A stretch of 64,000 nt of DNA, from the NCBI GenBank assembly GCA_916700875.1, contig CAKAKS010000062.1:12299960-12363959 (forward strand). The letters are read 5' to 3'. This document shows positions 12,610 to 23,859 of the stretch, in pieces. Numbering within the stretch: position 1 is the first letter of the stretch; each line of letters starts with the position of its first letter. The position numbers and the translations under genes were made by a program. The stretch is from Sebastes aleutianus (Eukaryota; Chordata; Actinopteri; Perciformes; Sebastidae). Under the pieces are notes generated by a model. The model ran no database searches and was not told the DNA's origin. It saw nothing but the letters and a program-made list of their open reading frames with translations.

Positions 12610-14999
12610 TTAAGCCCAATCCGAAGTAGCGCCACCCCAGTCAGATGCCTGGGCAGTGGGGGCGGTGGACCAGTCCTCTGTGGCAGGCTGAGTGCTCCAG
12701 TCTTCTGTAGGGGAAACAAAATACATTTTAACATTTAATGGTGAAATGAACACAAGTACATGTTCAGGTAATTTTTTAATTCATTATAAAATTAACCGAA
12801 AATACTTCTCACCTGTCTTCACAGCTGGAGCAGCTGTAACAAAGTAAACAAATGGCGTCAAATAAAGTACAAACATCAAGTGGCAGGTTTGATGAAGTTT
12901 GGTCAATCAAATAAACTGATCTTACCTGCAGGGAACTGTTGGATGGGCACAGATGGCACAGCGACACCCTCAGACCAGTCGGCCACCTCAGGTTGGGTGA
13001 ACTCGGCGGCAGGTGCGCTCCACTCACCCTGGAATTCCTCCTTGCCAACAGCCTTCTCAGCTGCAGCCTGTTCCTCCTTCTCGATCTGTATTATAAAATA
13101 TGTGCATTAATGTGTGCAGATCATTTAATGTAACCAGAATGTACAACCACCTCAAGGCATTGGGCATTTCTCAAGGTGCACTGCATCCTTCTTACCTCCT
13201 CAGGATCCCTGTAGAAGTACAGATCAGGCATGACCTCCCATGGGTGCTCCCTGGAGATGGTTCCCCTCATCCTGAGAACCTCCCTGGCCAGCATCCACCA
13301 CATCAGACCCACAGAGTGGTGACCCTAAAACACAGTCACAGATTGGCTATGGATAACCACAGTAAAACTATTATATCTTGTATTTTTTAACAGTTTGGCA
13401 TTTTGTGGCAAGACCTTTACTCCCAGCCCCCCATGTGGTTTAGAGATGGGAGTTTAAAGGCCAAGCATTTTGATTTAGCACACGTCCTACACCCAGCACT
13501 GCACAGACAGGATAGCGCCGGGCTCTAACGGCGTGCAAGACGCAAGGATTTAAACAAAAAAACATTGATTCTTTTATTCAGTTTGTCTCACCTTGTTGTT
13601 ACAGGGGATGGCGATGTCCACGTATCTCAGCGGGGAGTCGGTGTTGCACAAGGCAATGGTGGGGATGTTGACGTAGGAAGCCTCAGTCAGTGGCTGATGG
13701 TCGGCACGAGGGTCCGTTACAATCAGGAGACGGGGCTCCCTGAAAGCTGCCTGGATCTGATTGGTGAATGTACCAGGGGTGAATCGGCCATGGAAGGTGG
13801 TGGCACCGGTGCAAGAGGCAAACTTCAGCACTGCTCTCTAAAAGTGGCCATAAAGAAAACAAGTTATACTCAAGATCTCAGTTAAATTCTGGTGATAATT
13901 CTATTTGACAAATTGAACTGTGGCACAGGTCACTATCAAACTCCAGTCATGGGACAGTCGTCCTAATGGTGTTAGCGAAAACCCGGCCTGCTCACTATCG
14001 CACACGTCCGACACCTGAACACCGACATCGGTGCCCGGCTTTAATAGTGTGCATATCAGTTAATGTACAAATGTCCCACTGTAAATTGACAATCACTATG
14101 AGAGTGTTTCACTTTACCTGTCCAGTGTTCCTGGAGGAGATGACGCACACATCACCTGGGTTTTCAATGGCAACAATGGCCCTGGCAGCCAGCAGCAGCT
14201 TCTCCCAGGTCTTCTTCAGGTTAATGATGTACACACCTGTTGATTGAGCAAGAACCCCAGTGTATGAAGAAAAAGTGTACCTTCACTGACATCTAACCTC
14301 AAGTTATACTCAAGATCTCATTTAAATTCTGATGATTATTTCTATTTGACAAATTGAACTGTGGCACAGGTCACTATCAAACTCCAGTCATGGGACAACA
14401 GTCCTAATGGTGTTAGCGAAAACCCGGCCTGCTCACTCTCGCACACATCCGACACCGGAACACCGACATCAGTGCCCGGCTTTAAAAGTGTGCATATCAT
14501 AGTTTATGTACAAATGCAGAGCCCTAACAAAAAAACTCAACTTATTTTTACTGCTTAATCCATCTTTCAACTAGGGATGCACCAATATCAGATCAGATTT
14601 TTGTGCAATTTATTATTTTAATAACAATTCAGTAAATTTATATCTATGAATTTATTTGTTACATTTTGTTTTACAAAGTTAGGAAAGTGATGTTTAAGTC
14701 AAGCCAGATGTTGTCTTACACAAAAGAGTGACCTCAGTCATTTCCACAGTGATGTATACAGCTTATTAAACACTGTTAACAGATTGGCCGATACCCCAAA
14801 GCCCAGATATATCAGTGCATCCCTACTTTCAACATCATGTGACAGGCCATCATCCACTGCACTCACCGTCGCTTTTTCTCTTGTAGACGTACTGATCCAT
14901 CTGGAAGTCCAAGTTGGTACCTCCCAGATGGGTTCCTGCAGCCAGGAACTTCAGCACATCCTCCTCCTTCATTTGAAGGACATCTAGACCTCCGGACAT
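12610..14999 (-). CDS. rpsa: 40S ribosomal protein SA (laminin receptor family, uS2)
   Basis: uS2-family protein needed for assembly and stability of the small ribosomal subunit; the vertebrate form is also described as a laminin-binding surface protein. Coding exons: 14867-14999, 14118-14236, 13592-13837, 13196-13324, 12926-13085, 12813-12833, 12610-12704. All are GT/AG and in frame, giving 300 residues against 295 in human as I recall. The start is MSGGLDVLQMKEEDVLKFLA. The core is nearly identical to vertebrate RPSA, including FTPGTFTNQIQAAFREPRLL, DPRADHQPLTEASYVN, WEVMPDLYFYRDPEE and VPIQQFP. The acidic tail carries the expected (E/D)WS motifs, for example TEDWS. The sixth coding exon is only 21 bp. 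Introns 2-4 hold snoRNA-like units and intron 2 also a hAT-like MITE. Confidence 0.97.
13401..13537 (-). ncRNA. H/ACA snoRNA-like unit in rpsa intron 4 (diverged copy)
   Basis: On the minus strand: a 5' hairpin bounded by GCACGC and GTGTGC, an H-box match AAATCA right after it, and TGCCACA ending with the ACA box three bases from the predicted 3' end. The length, about 137, fits H/ACA RNAs. Its pocket sequences (TTAGAGCC, GGACGTGTGC) match the two copies in introns 2 and 3 while the apical loop differs. Mammalian RPSA introns host SNORA6 and SNORA62; which, if either, this matches is not decided. Confidence 0.55.
13916..14054 (-). ncRNA. H/ACA snoRNA-like unit in rpsa intron 3
   Basis: On the minus strand: a hairpin from GCACAC to GTGTGC with inner stem CACCGA/TCGGTG, then the H-box-like ATAGTG (not a perfect ANANNA), a second hairpin, and TGCCACAGTT placing ACA three bases from the end. 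It is about 85-90% alike to the unit in intron 2 by eye. Host gene, strand, length and box positions fit H/ACA; guide targets were not tested. Confidence 0.6.
14357..14495 (-). ncRNA. H/ACA snoRNA-like unit in rpsa intron 2
   Basis: Sister copy of the intron-3 unit. Basal stem GCACAC/GTGTGC, H-box-like AGAGTG, and TGCCACAGTT at the 3' end. The conserved block extends past both snoRNA ends (about 14300-14517 against 13860-14073), so the duplication included flanking intron sequence and is probably recent. Confidence 0.6.
14572..14825. mobile_element. hAT-like MITE in rpsa intron 2
   Basis: A 254-bp element from TAGGGATGCACCAATATC to ATATATCAGTGCATCCCTA, with an exact 8-bp duplication CTTTCAAC on both sides (14564-14571 and 14826-14833). 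Same terminal type as the element at 2317-2943. Confidence 0.88.
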
Positions 15000-16299
15000 C
15001 GTGACCGCTTTCCCTGAGTTACGAGTTATGGGAGAGCTGGGGAGAAAGGGTGAAAAGCATTGGTCAGACAACAGGTTATGCGTTATAATAAGGGCTTAGA
15101 TTGTGCAAACAGTTGAAGACTTATATTCAGGGTCAGAAATTATTTTTTCCCTCACCTGCCACTGTGGCAAGTCACTGAACATTTCTACCAGCCACTCATT
15201 TTTTTGTCTGCAACTTCTGAAATCTAAGTAGAATGCTTTAAAATTGTAAACACTGAGTCAGTGGTACCAGACTGTAGAAATATGGAATATATCATGTAAC
15301 CTTAATCCATGACTATTCTAATTTAATCTTTGCTTTAAGAAAATTATATTTCTTAATATGAGAAAAGCTATCTGCCATGGTGGCAGGTGACCTGAACGTT
15401 TTACCTGCCACAGCCAACATTTACCCTGTTATTTGGCAGGTGCCAGGTGCTAATTTCATTCCCTGATTGTATTATATGGGGCATCACAAGCTATTTATAC
15501 ATCACGATTATTTACTTTATTGATATGAACAAAACTTTGAGTTGATAAGGCTGCAGCGTTCTGCAGGACAGAATGCATACAATGCACTTTAGACTAAGCT
15601 ACTGGAGTTACCCTGCACTATACTCATTTTTAAAAGGTCTCTTCTGCACTTTTTAATAGTCCTGTATCACAGCTGTTACGCTGTACTATACTCAGTTTTA
15701 ACAGTTTTCTTCATCTCCTTGTATTTTATATCTGGTATATTTTTTTTGTACTACTAACTTTTACTGCCTTTTTACTAACATGTTTTGCACTATGGATGGA
15801 ACTGTGATACGGGAAACTTGAATTTCCCTCAGGATCAATAAAGTTACTATCTCTCCATCTATCCATCTTCTGCTAACTAACTAACTAACTAACTAAAGGC
15901 ATCCGGGTTACAGCTGCCTTAAAAGTAAAACCAGCAAGTCTGTGCCTACTTGGTCTTTTTCTTACATCTCTAAGGTGGATTTAGTAATCGTATTAAACTT
16001 CAGTAAACTGTTTATATGCCGTCTAATAAGTATTTTAAGTCCCGAACAGTACGAGATGAACACGTGTCCATGACTAGCAGGTTAGCTGTAGCATTAGCAT
16101 TATATATTTTAGGATAATTTAACTCGATAAAGATGCGCTAGCTATGTGTTGGTCTGCCTTATTGCGTGCTTTATGAGCAGACTATCGTTGCTTCTTCTTT
16201 TTTTCCCATCATTTAAAGGTTTATCATCAAAATATGAGAGTTTAAAACTCACCACGAAACAACGCCGTATAGAAATCTGACCACACGGTGACAAAGAGG
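15000..16299 (-). other. rpsa 5'UTR: non-coding exon 1, intron 1 and start of exon 2
   Basis: Exon 2 begins at 15013 after an ACTCAG acceptor, giving 14 untranslated bases before the ATG. A non-coding first exon of about 46 bases is inferred at 16253-16298, ending at GTGAGT. Intron 1, about 1.24 kb, holds a LINE-like 3' tail near 15590-15860 and otherwise AT-rich sequence. A non-coding first exon is the normal arrangement for vertebrate RPSA. Confidence 0.75.
15590..15862 (+). mobile_element. Non-LTR retrotransposon 3' tail (LINE-like)
   Basis: Ends in ATTTCCCTCAGGATCAATAA followed by a decayed (TATC/CATC)n tail, the usual 3' end of L2/Rex-type teleost LINEs. No coding part is left here. Located in rpsa intron 1. 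Confidence 0.55.
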
Positions 16300-16330
16300 C
16301 CGCTAAGCGGAAATGACGTCGCTTAAATAC
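16296..16330 (-). promoter_or_regulatory. rpsa core promoter: TATA-like box and TOP-like start
   Basis: On the minus strand TATTTAAG (16322-16329) is followed about 25 bases later by CCTCTTTGTC (starting near 16299). A C followed by a pyrimidine run is the 5' TOP pattern that puts ribosomal-protein mRNAs under mTOR/LARP1 control. The start position is inferred. Confidence 0.65.
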
Positions 16331-16430
16331 CAAAATGTCCAGGCCTGTGATTGGTTGGTTATTGTGACAGGCGGATGTAGTTGTGTGTGTGTGTTGGCCG
16401 CTAGGGGGCGGTGTTGTACACCATGTTAGT

Positions 16431-17041
16431 GATGGGAATTCAGGCTCTTTTTAGTGAGCCGGTTCATTTGGCTCAGCTCACCAAGAAGAGCCGGCTCTTT
16501 CGGCTTCCAAACGGCTCTTCATTTTACCACTTCTGCTTTTTATAATTCAACCAAATGTAGCGCTGTTTTGACCTATGATTAGTATGTGTGTACATATATC
16601 ACTTAAATTATTCAATATGATTATACTAAACCATAAAATTTCCTGAATACCATAATCTTACATGCTGCTTCGTTTCTCCAACTGTCACTCATCTTGTCTG
16701 CTATTCGCGCACCGCACTCCTCTCTCTCTTTCTCTCCTCCTCTTCCTCCTGCTCTGTACCTGTAGACCGTCAGCGCGCCGCGCACCCCCCCCCCCCCCCA
16801 CCCCTCCCTGCTTGATGGTATGATCCTTGTCTGTCATCACCTGATTGGTCGCACGGACGTCATTAACACAACATTCAGTCACAGTCAGCGCATGGGGTGC
16901 CCGTGGCGCAGAGAGGATCATTCTATCATTCTGCCCTGAATTAATTAAAGAAAAACGGCTCTTGGATGGGAGCCGTCTCTTATTGTTCACTTAAAAGAGC
17001 CGGCTCAAAGAACCGGCTCGTTCTTGTCCGACACATCACTA
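16431..17041. mobile_element. hAT-like non-autonomous element (611 bp)
   Basis: Starts TAGTGATGGGAATTC and ends ACACATCACTA. Both ends carry AGAGCCGGCTC-type inverted motifs. The direct flanks (CACCATGT and GTACCATG) match only imperfectly. Internally it keeps CTTTAATTAATTCAGGG (on its reverse strand), an uninterrupted version of the site occupied by a MITE in the related copy at 26872-28395. Just upstream of rpsa. Confidence 0.8.
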
Positions 17042-17229
17042 GTACCATGTGCCGTGATGATGGAGCAGAGGTAACCACAGGTCAGATCACTGGTCGGATG
17101 GGTATCCCATATTAAGACAATGGAGATGGAAAGACCATATTAAGACAATGCTGAGACGCTGACTTCTCGGTGAAAGACTGACCTTGTGTGGCAACTGTGT
17201 TTGCTCGAGATAAAGAGTTCCAGGCAAGA

Positions 17230-17443
17230 GGGCACATAATATGTACACAATGTCACAACCAGTTGAGAAATAATTTCGGTAAAACATGTGTTATGTGCAG
17301 AAAAGTATTTTATAATTCTGAAAGGACACTATAGACAATCATGGTAACAAGTTGATAAAAACAAATTATATATATATATGTATGTGTATGTATGTATATA
17401 TGTATGTATGTATATATATATATAATTTATATATTTATGTATA

Positions 17444-17480
<37 letters not shown>

Positions 17481-17787
17481 TGGATATATATATGTATATG
17501 TATATACATGTGTATATATATGTATGTATATGTATATGTGTATATATATATATGTGTGTGTGACGTATACATAAATGTGTATAAATGTACACGTCCACAA
17601 ACAGATGTATGCATACATATATTTATACCCAGTCTTATACTTAAGGGAACGCTATCCTAAAGGGCAAAGGGAACATAATATGTACACAATGTCACAACGA
17701 GTTGAGAAATAATTTCGGTGAAACGTGTCTTATTATGTGCAAGAAAGTGTATTATACTTCTGAAAGGACACTATAGACAATCAGGGT
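17230..17787. repeat. AT/TATG microsatellite between two direct repeats of about 117 bp
   Basis: Segments at 17230-17345 and 17671-17787 share CATAATATGTACACAATGTC and AGGACACTATAGACAATCA with few differences, in the same orientation. Between them, 17366-17570 is TA/TATG/TGTA simple sequence, followed by the repeat block also found at 11757-11850. Confidence 0.85.
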
Positions 17788-17789
17788 GG

Positions 17790-18835
17790 CAGACTAAACA
17801 GACACACAAGCAGATAGGTAGGTTAATTGGTAATGATGTGTTGATTCAAAACCGAGGTTTGGGTGAATGTCAAGGACATTTGAGGTGATGGATCCTACAA
17901 ATAAGGCTAAAAAAGAGGGAGTGAGAGTGATGTGTCACATAGTGGAATAACATGTTTTGGGCTTTTCTTTCTGGGAAAAATCTGGGTTGTCAACACATAT
18001 AGAGTCATTTTGGTCACTCACCATAAAGTTCCTTAATAGCTGCTTTATTATCCTCACTTTGACAGCCAGCCTTTCAAACTATGGTCCATAATTCTGTCAC
18101 AAATTCAAACATTGTGTCAAATCCCATATGAAATCGACAGTGGAAAAACGAATTGGACGTGACACAGTAGTATACAGCTTGTTATCATATGACGGGTAAA
18201 CCAAAGATTAAAGAAAATTAAAAAAAAGACAAAGATTATTGATCCAAAACTTCCTGTTATTCATATAAAAGAGAGTTTTATGTATCTGATGAACTGCAAA
18301 CACAATATTTGGAGGCAAATACCAAATTGAGAGGAATAAGTCTATAAAGTGTAGCATATTTCTCTAAGTAGCTGATCCTTAATGAATGATTAACTTAACT
18401 ATTTCTGCAGATAGCTCACCCTTAATATCTTTATGTCAGCCTGACAATCACTCCTTGTCCTTATTTCCTATTTGGTATCACTACACGTGCTCTGCTGCTT
18501 ATCGCTGTCTCAGAGCACTGTTCTGGCAGTCCTCTGCAATGTGCTGAGCAATATACTTCTAATCTCTTGCTTGTAATAGCTTTATACCACACTTGAACCA
18601 GTCCAACGGACAGGGTCAGACACTTTTTATATCCTGTCCAATTAATGAGAAAAGTACATATCATGCAGTTCAGGAGAGAACTTATATTTTTAAAGGAAGT
18701 GATCATCCATTCTGGTATTGGTCCTTTTAATTTTGTAAAGGATTTAATTCAACCTCCACCACCGCTATCCGACCAATAAATAAAGATAACCGAAAATATC
18801 AAAATGATGTATGCACAGCTTATTTCTGGTTCTGT
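17790..18835. other. Intergenic, no gene seen
   Basis: AT-rich, with no conserved reading frame and no repeat class I can name. Confidence 0.5.
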
Positions 18836-18838
18836 ATG

Positions 18839-19419
18839 GAGTCATAGGAGTGCCATAAAAAAGAATAAATCTGTAAAAGAATAAGAAAATAAATGCGGAA
18901 ATACAAAGACAAAATAACTAAAAGAATAAATACATGTGAAAGACAAATAAAACATAACAGAATAATTATAAGCATTTTCATTTATGTTCACATTTATTTC
19001 TGTATATATTTATTTGCATATTTTAAGAAATATATATTTATTTAATTACTCTTCTCTGTATTTTTTTAATTATTTATTTTTATACAATATTTATTATTTA
19101 TTTGTATCCCTTTACTTTTCCCTATTGCTTTTGCTATTCCTTGAAGGGCCAAGCTGTCAATCAATTGGCTTTGGGCGGACCTTCCTGCCCAGACTGAGTA
19201 GTCATATACTCATTTTAAATTAAAAAAAGAGTAATTTATATGCAAAAAATAAACAAATATATATTCTAAAAAATATAAAATTAGATACAGAAATAAATGA
19301 ACAAATAAATGAAAATGCTTATTATTATTCTTTTATATTTGATCATTTGTCTTTATGTTTCCAAATTTATTTTCTTATTTTTTTACAGATTCATTGTTTT
19401 ATATGGCACTCCTATGACA
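18839..19419. mobile_element. Foldback-type element with long inverted arms
   Basis: TCATAGGAGTGCCAT at the left and ATGGCACTCCTATGA at the right are exact inverted termini. Arms of about 200 bp are AT-rich and largely complementary, for example the AAGCATTTTCATTTATG block near 18970 against CATAAATGAAAATGCTT-like sequence near 19300. The centre has no gene. Confidence 0.75.
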
Positions 19420-19466
19420 AGTATGGACGCAGAAGAAACGCTGGGTTGAAATAAGCAGAACATTAA

Positions 19467-20097
19467 AGGAACTGTTTGTAACTTTTTAAGCGTATAAATG
19501 TAGCGGGTCGGCACACATGCGCGTTCGCATATGCGCGCTCGCGTGCGGCCGGAGCCTCGTCTCCGCTGCCTGCTTATCTTCACTCTGCACTGCAGAAGAG
19601 TTAATTTAGCTCTTAGAATATCTAGTGAATGTACAGGGGACGTTTGTGCAGAAATAAATGCTGCAGCTCCTCCAGACCAACAGAGGTTTCCCGTGTCTTG
19701 TGAAGTGACGGGGCTCCTCCACGTGTTACGTTGTCGTCTCGTTACCGACCGGGTGCCGGTGTCTCCCTGCAGCTGCCGGCTGCGGTCGGGAGGCGATAAC
19801 ATAACTCGTTGAGGAGCCCTGCTGCCTGAGCCTGCGCTGAGGCAGGAAAAGCCAACACTAGGATCAGCAGTGATTCATAGAGAGACCTTTGTCTGGTCAG
19901 CTAACATTACTGCCAAGCAGCTGAAATATAGAGTGATATTGTGCTTTTAGCTGACGTGTGTCGCCTCACTGTTTTGAGCGATGCTCGTCCATGTCTATTT
20001 AGAGCGAGCAAGCGCGAGCTCGACGCTGACTTTCGTTGATTTCAAGGCCACAGGTGTCGCTGTTAAGAAGCATTTCTGAAAGTTACAAATAGTCCCT
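19467..20097. mobile_element. piggyBac-like MITE, TTAA flanked (631 bp)
   Basis: Termini AGGAACTGTTTGTAACTTT and AAAGTTACAAATAGTCCCT, flanked by TTAA at 19463-19466 and 20098-20101. Related to the 26990-27665 element, in opposite orientation. Lies just downstream of slc25a38. Confidence 0.85.
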
Positions 20098-20259
20098 TTA
20101 AGTCTGCTGTGTCATAGTGACCCCTGCACAGCCTGCACCAAGAGTTCAGTAGGCCATGAGACACAGCTGCCATATCTGTTCTACAGCATCTCAGAGGTCA
20201 TTTACACTGATAAAACGGGTCCATCAAGATTCATGTTCCATATAGATATTGCACAGTGC

Positions 20260-20265
20260 TTTATT
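20260..20265 (-). promoter_or_regulatory. Candidate slc25a38 polyadenylation signal
   Basis: AATAAA on the minus strand about 785 bases beyond the stop codon at 21048-21050. The sequence between is AT-rich and non-coding and is the likely 3'UTR. Other signals could be used. Confidence 0.5.
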
Positions 20266-21047
20266 TTCTAAACCATCCTTAAAAAAGTAGGACAATGGTA
20301 AACATCTTTGCATGAAAGTATTGTACACTTCAACCAATATCAAGACAAAAATCACGACATTTTAAGGCAGATTAATGTACTGAGTAAACACTACAAGCAC
20401 ATATTATGTAGTGTTACAAAAAAATGTCAGAATATAAATAACACTGTTTTATTAGAATGGCATTTAAGGCTTTAAACTGTGCATGAGACAGACCTGCAGG
20501 GGTTAAAGTGCATTGCAGAAGTCTGAGCTGTATCTGGGACGCCGCCTTAAGCAATGATGGATTGCATCACTGCAGTCGTATAGAGATCACAACTGTGAAA
20601 AATTCCCACTGAGTTGTTTCTAAAAACGTCCAAATACTCACTAAGGATCAGAATTTGTTACAACTTGACGTGCGATACAGAGCATCATAGAGTACCATGC
20701 CCGTGCTATTTTGAAACGTTTTCTCCAGAGTTACGAAGCACTGGCCAAAAAGCTGGCTCCTGAACTTCAGCCATCAGCCAGCAAAGCACATTTCACGGAG
20801 CAAAGTCTCTCTTGTAATGTGCGTGTTAGTCATTTACACAACAAGTGTACACCGTCTTCATTCATCATCAGTCTGCATCTCTTGTTGCGGTGAAATATTC
20901 TAAGTCATTCAAAGTCTTAAACTCTTATGAGTTAATCACCATCAGGCGCATCTCCGCTGTAGCTTCCTGTTCACGTTACTGTCTTCACTCTGTGACTTGA
21001 CTTTAAGCTCTTCTTTCTTTCACGTGCTTCTCATCAACTGTCCCCCT

Positions 21048-23828
21048 TCAGGACTTCAGTCCAAAACGGGCCATCATCTGCTCGTACACGGTCCACGCCA
21101 TGGCGGCCATCATGGTCCTTCTCAGTGCTCGTGGAACCGCCCCTCTGAAGAATCCCTGGAGGCTGTGTTCCTGAGAGAGAGAGAGGACAAAGACAAACAT
21201 CAGACATGACAATGACACCTAGAACAGCGAGATAATAAAGTATAAAACATGTTCTGATTTGACTAAGCAAAAGAGGAGTGATATAGTTACCATATAGATG
21301 TATCTGATCGCCTCGGCTGTCCTCAGCTGTGGATTCACTTGGACGTGTGTTTTAACTACATCAGCAGGCTGAGTGATCAGGGAGGCAAATATACCCGCGA
21401 GGATCCCACAGCTGAAGTTAGCCAGCGGGGCGGAAGCAGACGTGCTGATTTCTTGAAGGAAGATAGACAGAGTGGGTATTTAATTCAAATGGATGAAAAG
21501 GGATAGTTCGGGTGTTTTGAAGTGGGGTTGTATGAGGTGCTTATCCATAGTCAGTGTATTACCTACAGTAGATGACGGTCGGCAAGCCTCCAGTTTGGAG
21601 GAGCTGACAGGAGTACCAGCACCAGAGCAGAACAATGTACTGCTCTGGCTGGGACGGCAGAAAAACTTATTCTAGCCACCTAAAAGAAAGGCTCACCTTA
21701 AAAAAATCAATATCAGTTTAAGTGTACGCTATATTTAGAACATTTTCACAGCTAATAGCCCTCAGACAGCCCTTTCTGACAGGGAACTGAAGACGTTGCA
21801 TCCATCTATGTTCTCACCAAAGCAACCAGACTCTGTAAAAACTGTAACTTTACCTGGCAGAACATGGGAGTTGCTGGTCTACCGCTGCCTTGTTTGGTTT
21901 GTTTGTTTGTGTTATTGTGCAACTTTGGTGACTCCAAACTAACCCTTTAACACACCAACGTCACACAATAACACAAACAAACTAACCGATCGTTCTGCGA
22001 GGTAAAGTTACTGTTATTTTCAGTGGAGTCTGGTTGCTTTGGTGAGACCATAGATATCGGCTTCAGTTCCCCATCGGCAAGGGGCTGTCTCACGGCAAAG
22101 TAAAGCGGTGAAAATATTCTAAATATAGCTCACACTTAAACTGATATTGATTTTTTAAGGTGAGCCTTTCTTTTAGGTGTCTAAAATACGTTTTGCTGTC
22201 GGCATCGTCCACAGCAGTGCATTGCTTTGCTTCCATGTAGTAACCCCTGTCTGCTTCTCCAAACTGGGGGCGTGCCGACCGTCATCTACTGTAGGTAATA
22301 CACTGACTATGGAGAAGTACCTCATACAACCCCACTTCAAAACACCTGAACTATCCCTTTTTGTGTCCTTCAATTGTGATTTTCTTTTTTAAATAATTAC
22401 ATGCTGCTGGTTATTACTGAATGACCTCTGGGTGAATGCTTACCTTTTGGCAGTGAGGCCTTGGTCTGACTGTAGAACATGACGTAGATACCAGAGAAAG
22501 GAACGTCTCTGAGGAGAGTGGCCATGAGACCAGAGAACAGAGCTGCAGGACCTTCAGTCTGACACACGCTGCGCAGAGCCCCGGTCACACTCCTATAACT
22601 ATACCTGCCACACTGAAACACACATGAGAGATGGTTAAGGTTAGGCATTGACCTTGAATGATCAAGGTTAGGCACTGACATTCAGTGGTTAAGGTTAGGA
22701 TAGGTTGTCTGGCAGTGAGTCTCATGAGAGTTTTTTTTGCAACTTTTAGCAAGTTTTCGCAATTTGAGGGTTACCTTCTAGACACAAGCATGGATAAATG
22801 GTTGAAACATCTGCCTGTACTTACTTCAAAGCGCGTCTTGATGACAGTGACCGGCAGCATGAGGACACCTGCCACCGCCCGGGCCCCGCCTCCCAACATT
22901 ACGGCCTCCACGGCCCTCGGGTTGCTGTCCTGGAAGAAGTGCTGCTTCAGGGAGTAGTAGGTGCTGAAGTAGATCCCCACCCCTGGGATGGTCCGAGCAC
23001 AGGACTGGAAGAGCAGATGGATGAGAGGGCAGAGTCAGAAAAGGGAAAATCTGAAGCTGGTGAACATTTTTTCTAGACACACAGAAGACTTTCAATAAGA
23101 CAGAGGGGGTGGAGAAAATACAGAATAAACATGTTCTAACCGGTGAAACTCCTTTCCACAGTCCCTGCAGCCTCTCTGTCCGCACCACGCTCAGCAGCAC
23201 TGTCATCATCCCCACTCTGCCCGAACTGAAAGAGGAACATTCAGATTAGCTGACAAGAAGGGGATCAATGGTGAACAATGAATACTGCGTTCATGTGGGG
23301 CCCATGTGCTGCATGTGTGATACGAGGCTTAGCTGAGGTCAAACTTTCTATTGTGTTCCTCCTGCAGTTTTTGGAGGTCATAAGGCAAGAAAATATGTGA
23401 TGCAAGCTAGTGATACTGATTACTGATAACTGTGCATCTGTGTGTGTACACAGACTCACCCAGGATGCATGCCGCTCTGCAGAGTCTGCAGTCGGGTCTT
23501 GACCAGGTCGAGAGGCTGGAAGAGCAGCGTGGAGCAGGTCCCGCTGACGGAGCCACACATGAAGGCTTTGAGGGCTGGGTGAGCCTGGGAGGAGGCACGA
23601 GGAGACACAAGGAGTTAAAGACATGTGAGAAGAGAAAGAGAGGGAGGGTATGATGAAATATAGGCATAGACATGGAATCTAATAAACAATTGATTCACAG
23701 TATTAGCATTGTTTGCTAAAAATAGATAATGAAGCTTGATTTGTGTTACAAAGCTGGGAAAATGTGGAGTGTGCACTCCTTGTTGAGCCACAAAAGCATT
23801 TTCAAATCAATTTTTTTTATAATAATAA

Positions 23829-23859
<31 letters not shown>

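Noticed and set aside
17329..17618. Overlapping Tyr/Ile/His-rich frames on both strands
   Set aside because: These are translations of the TA/TATG microsatellite.
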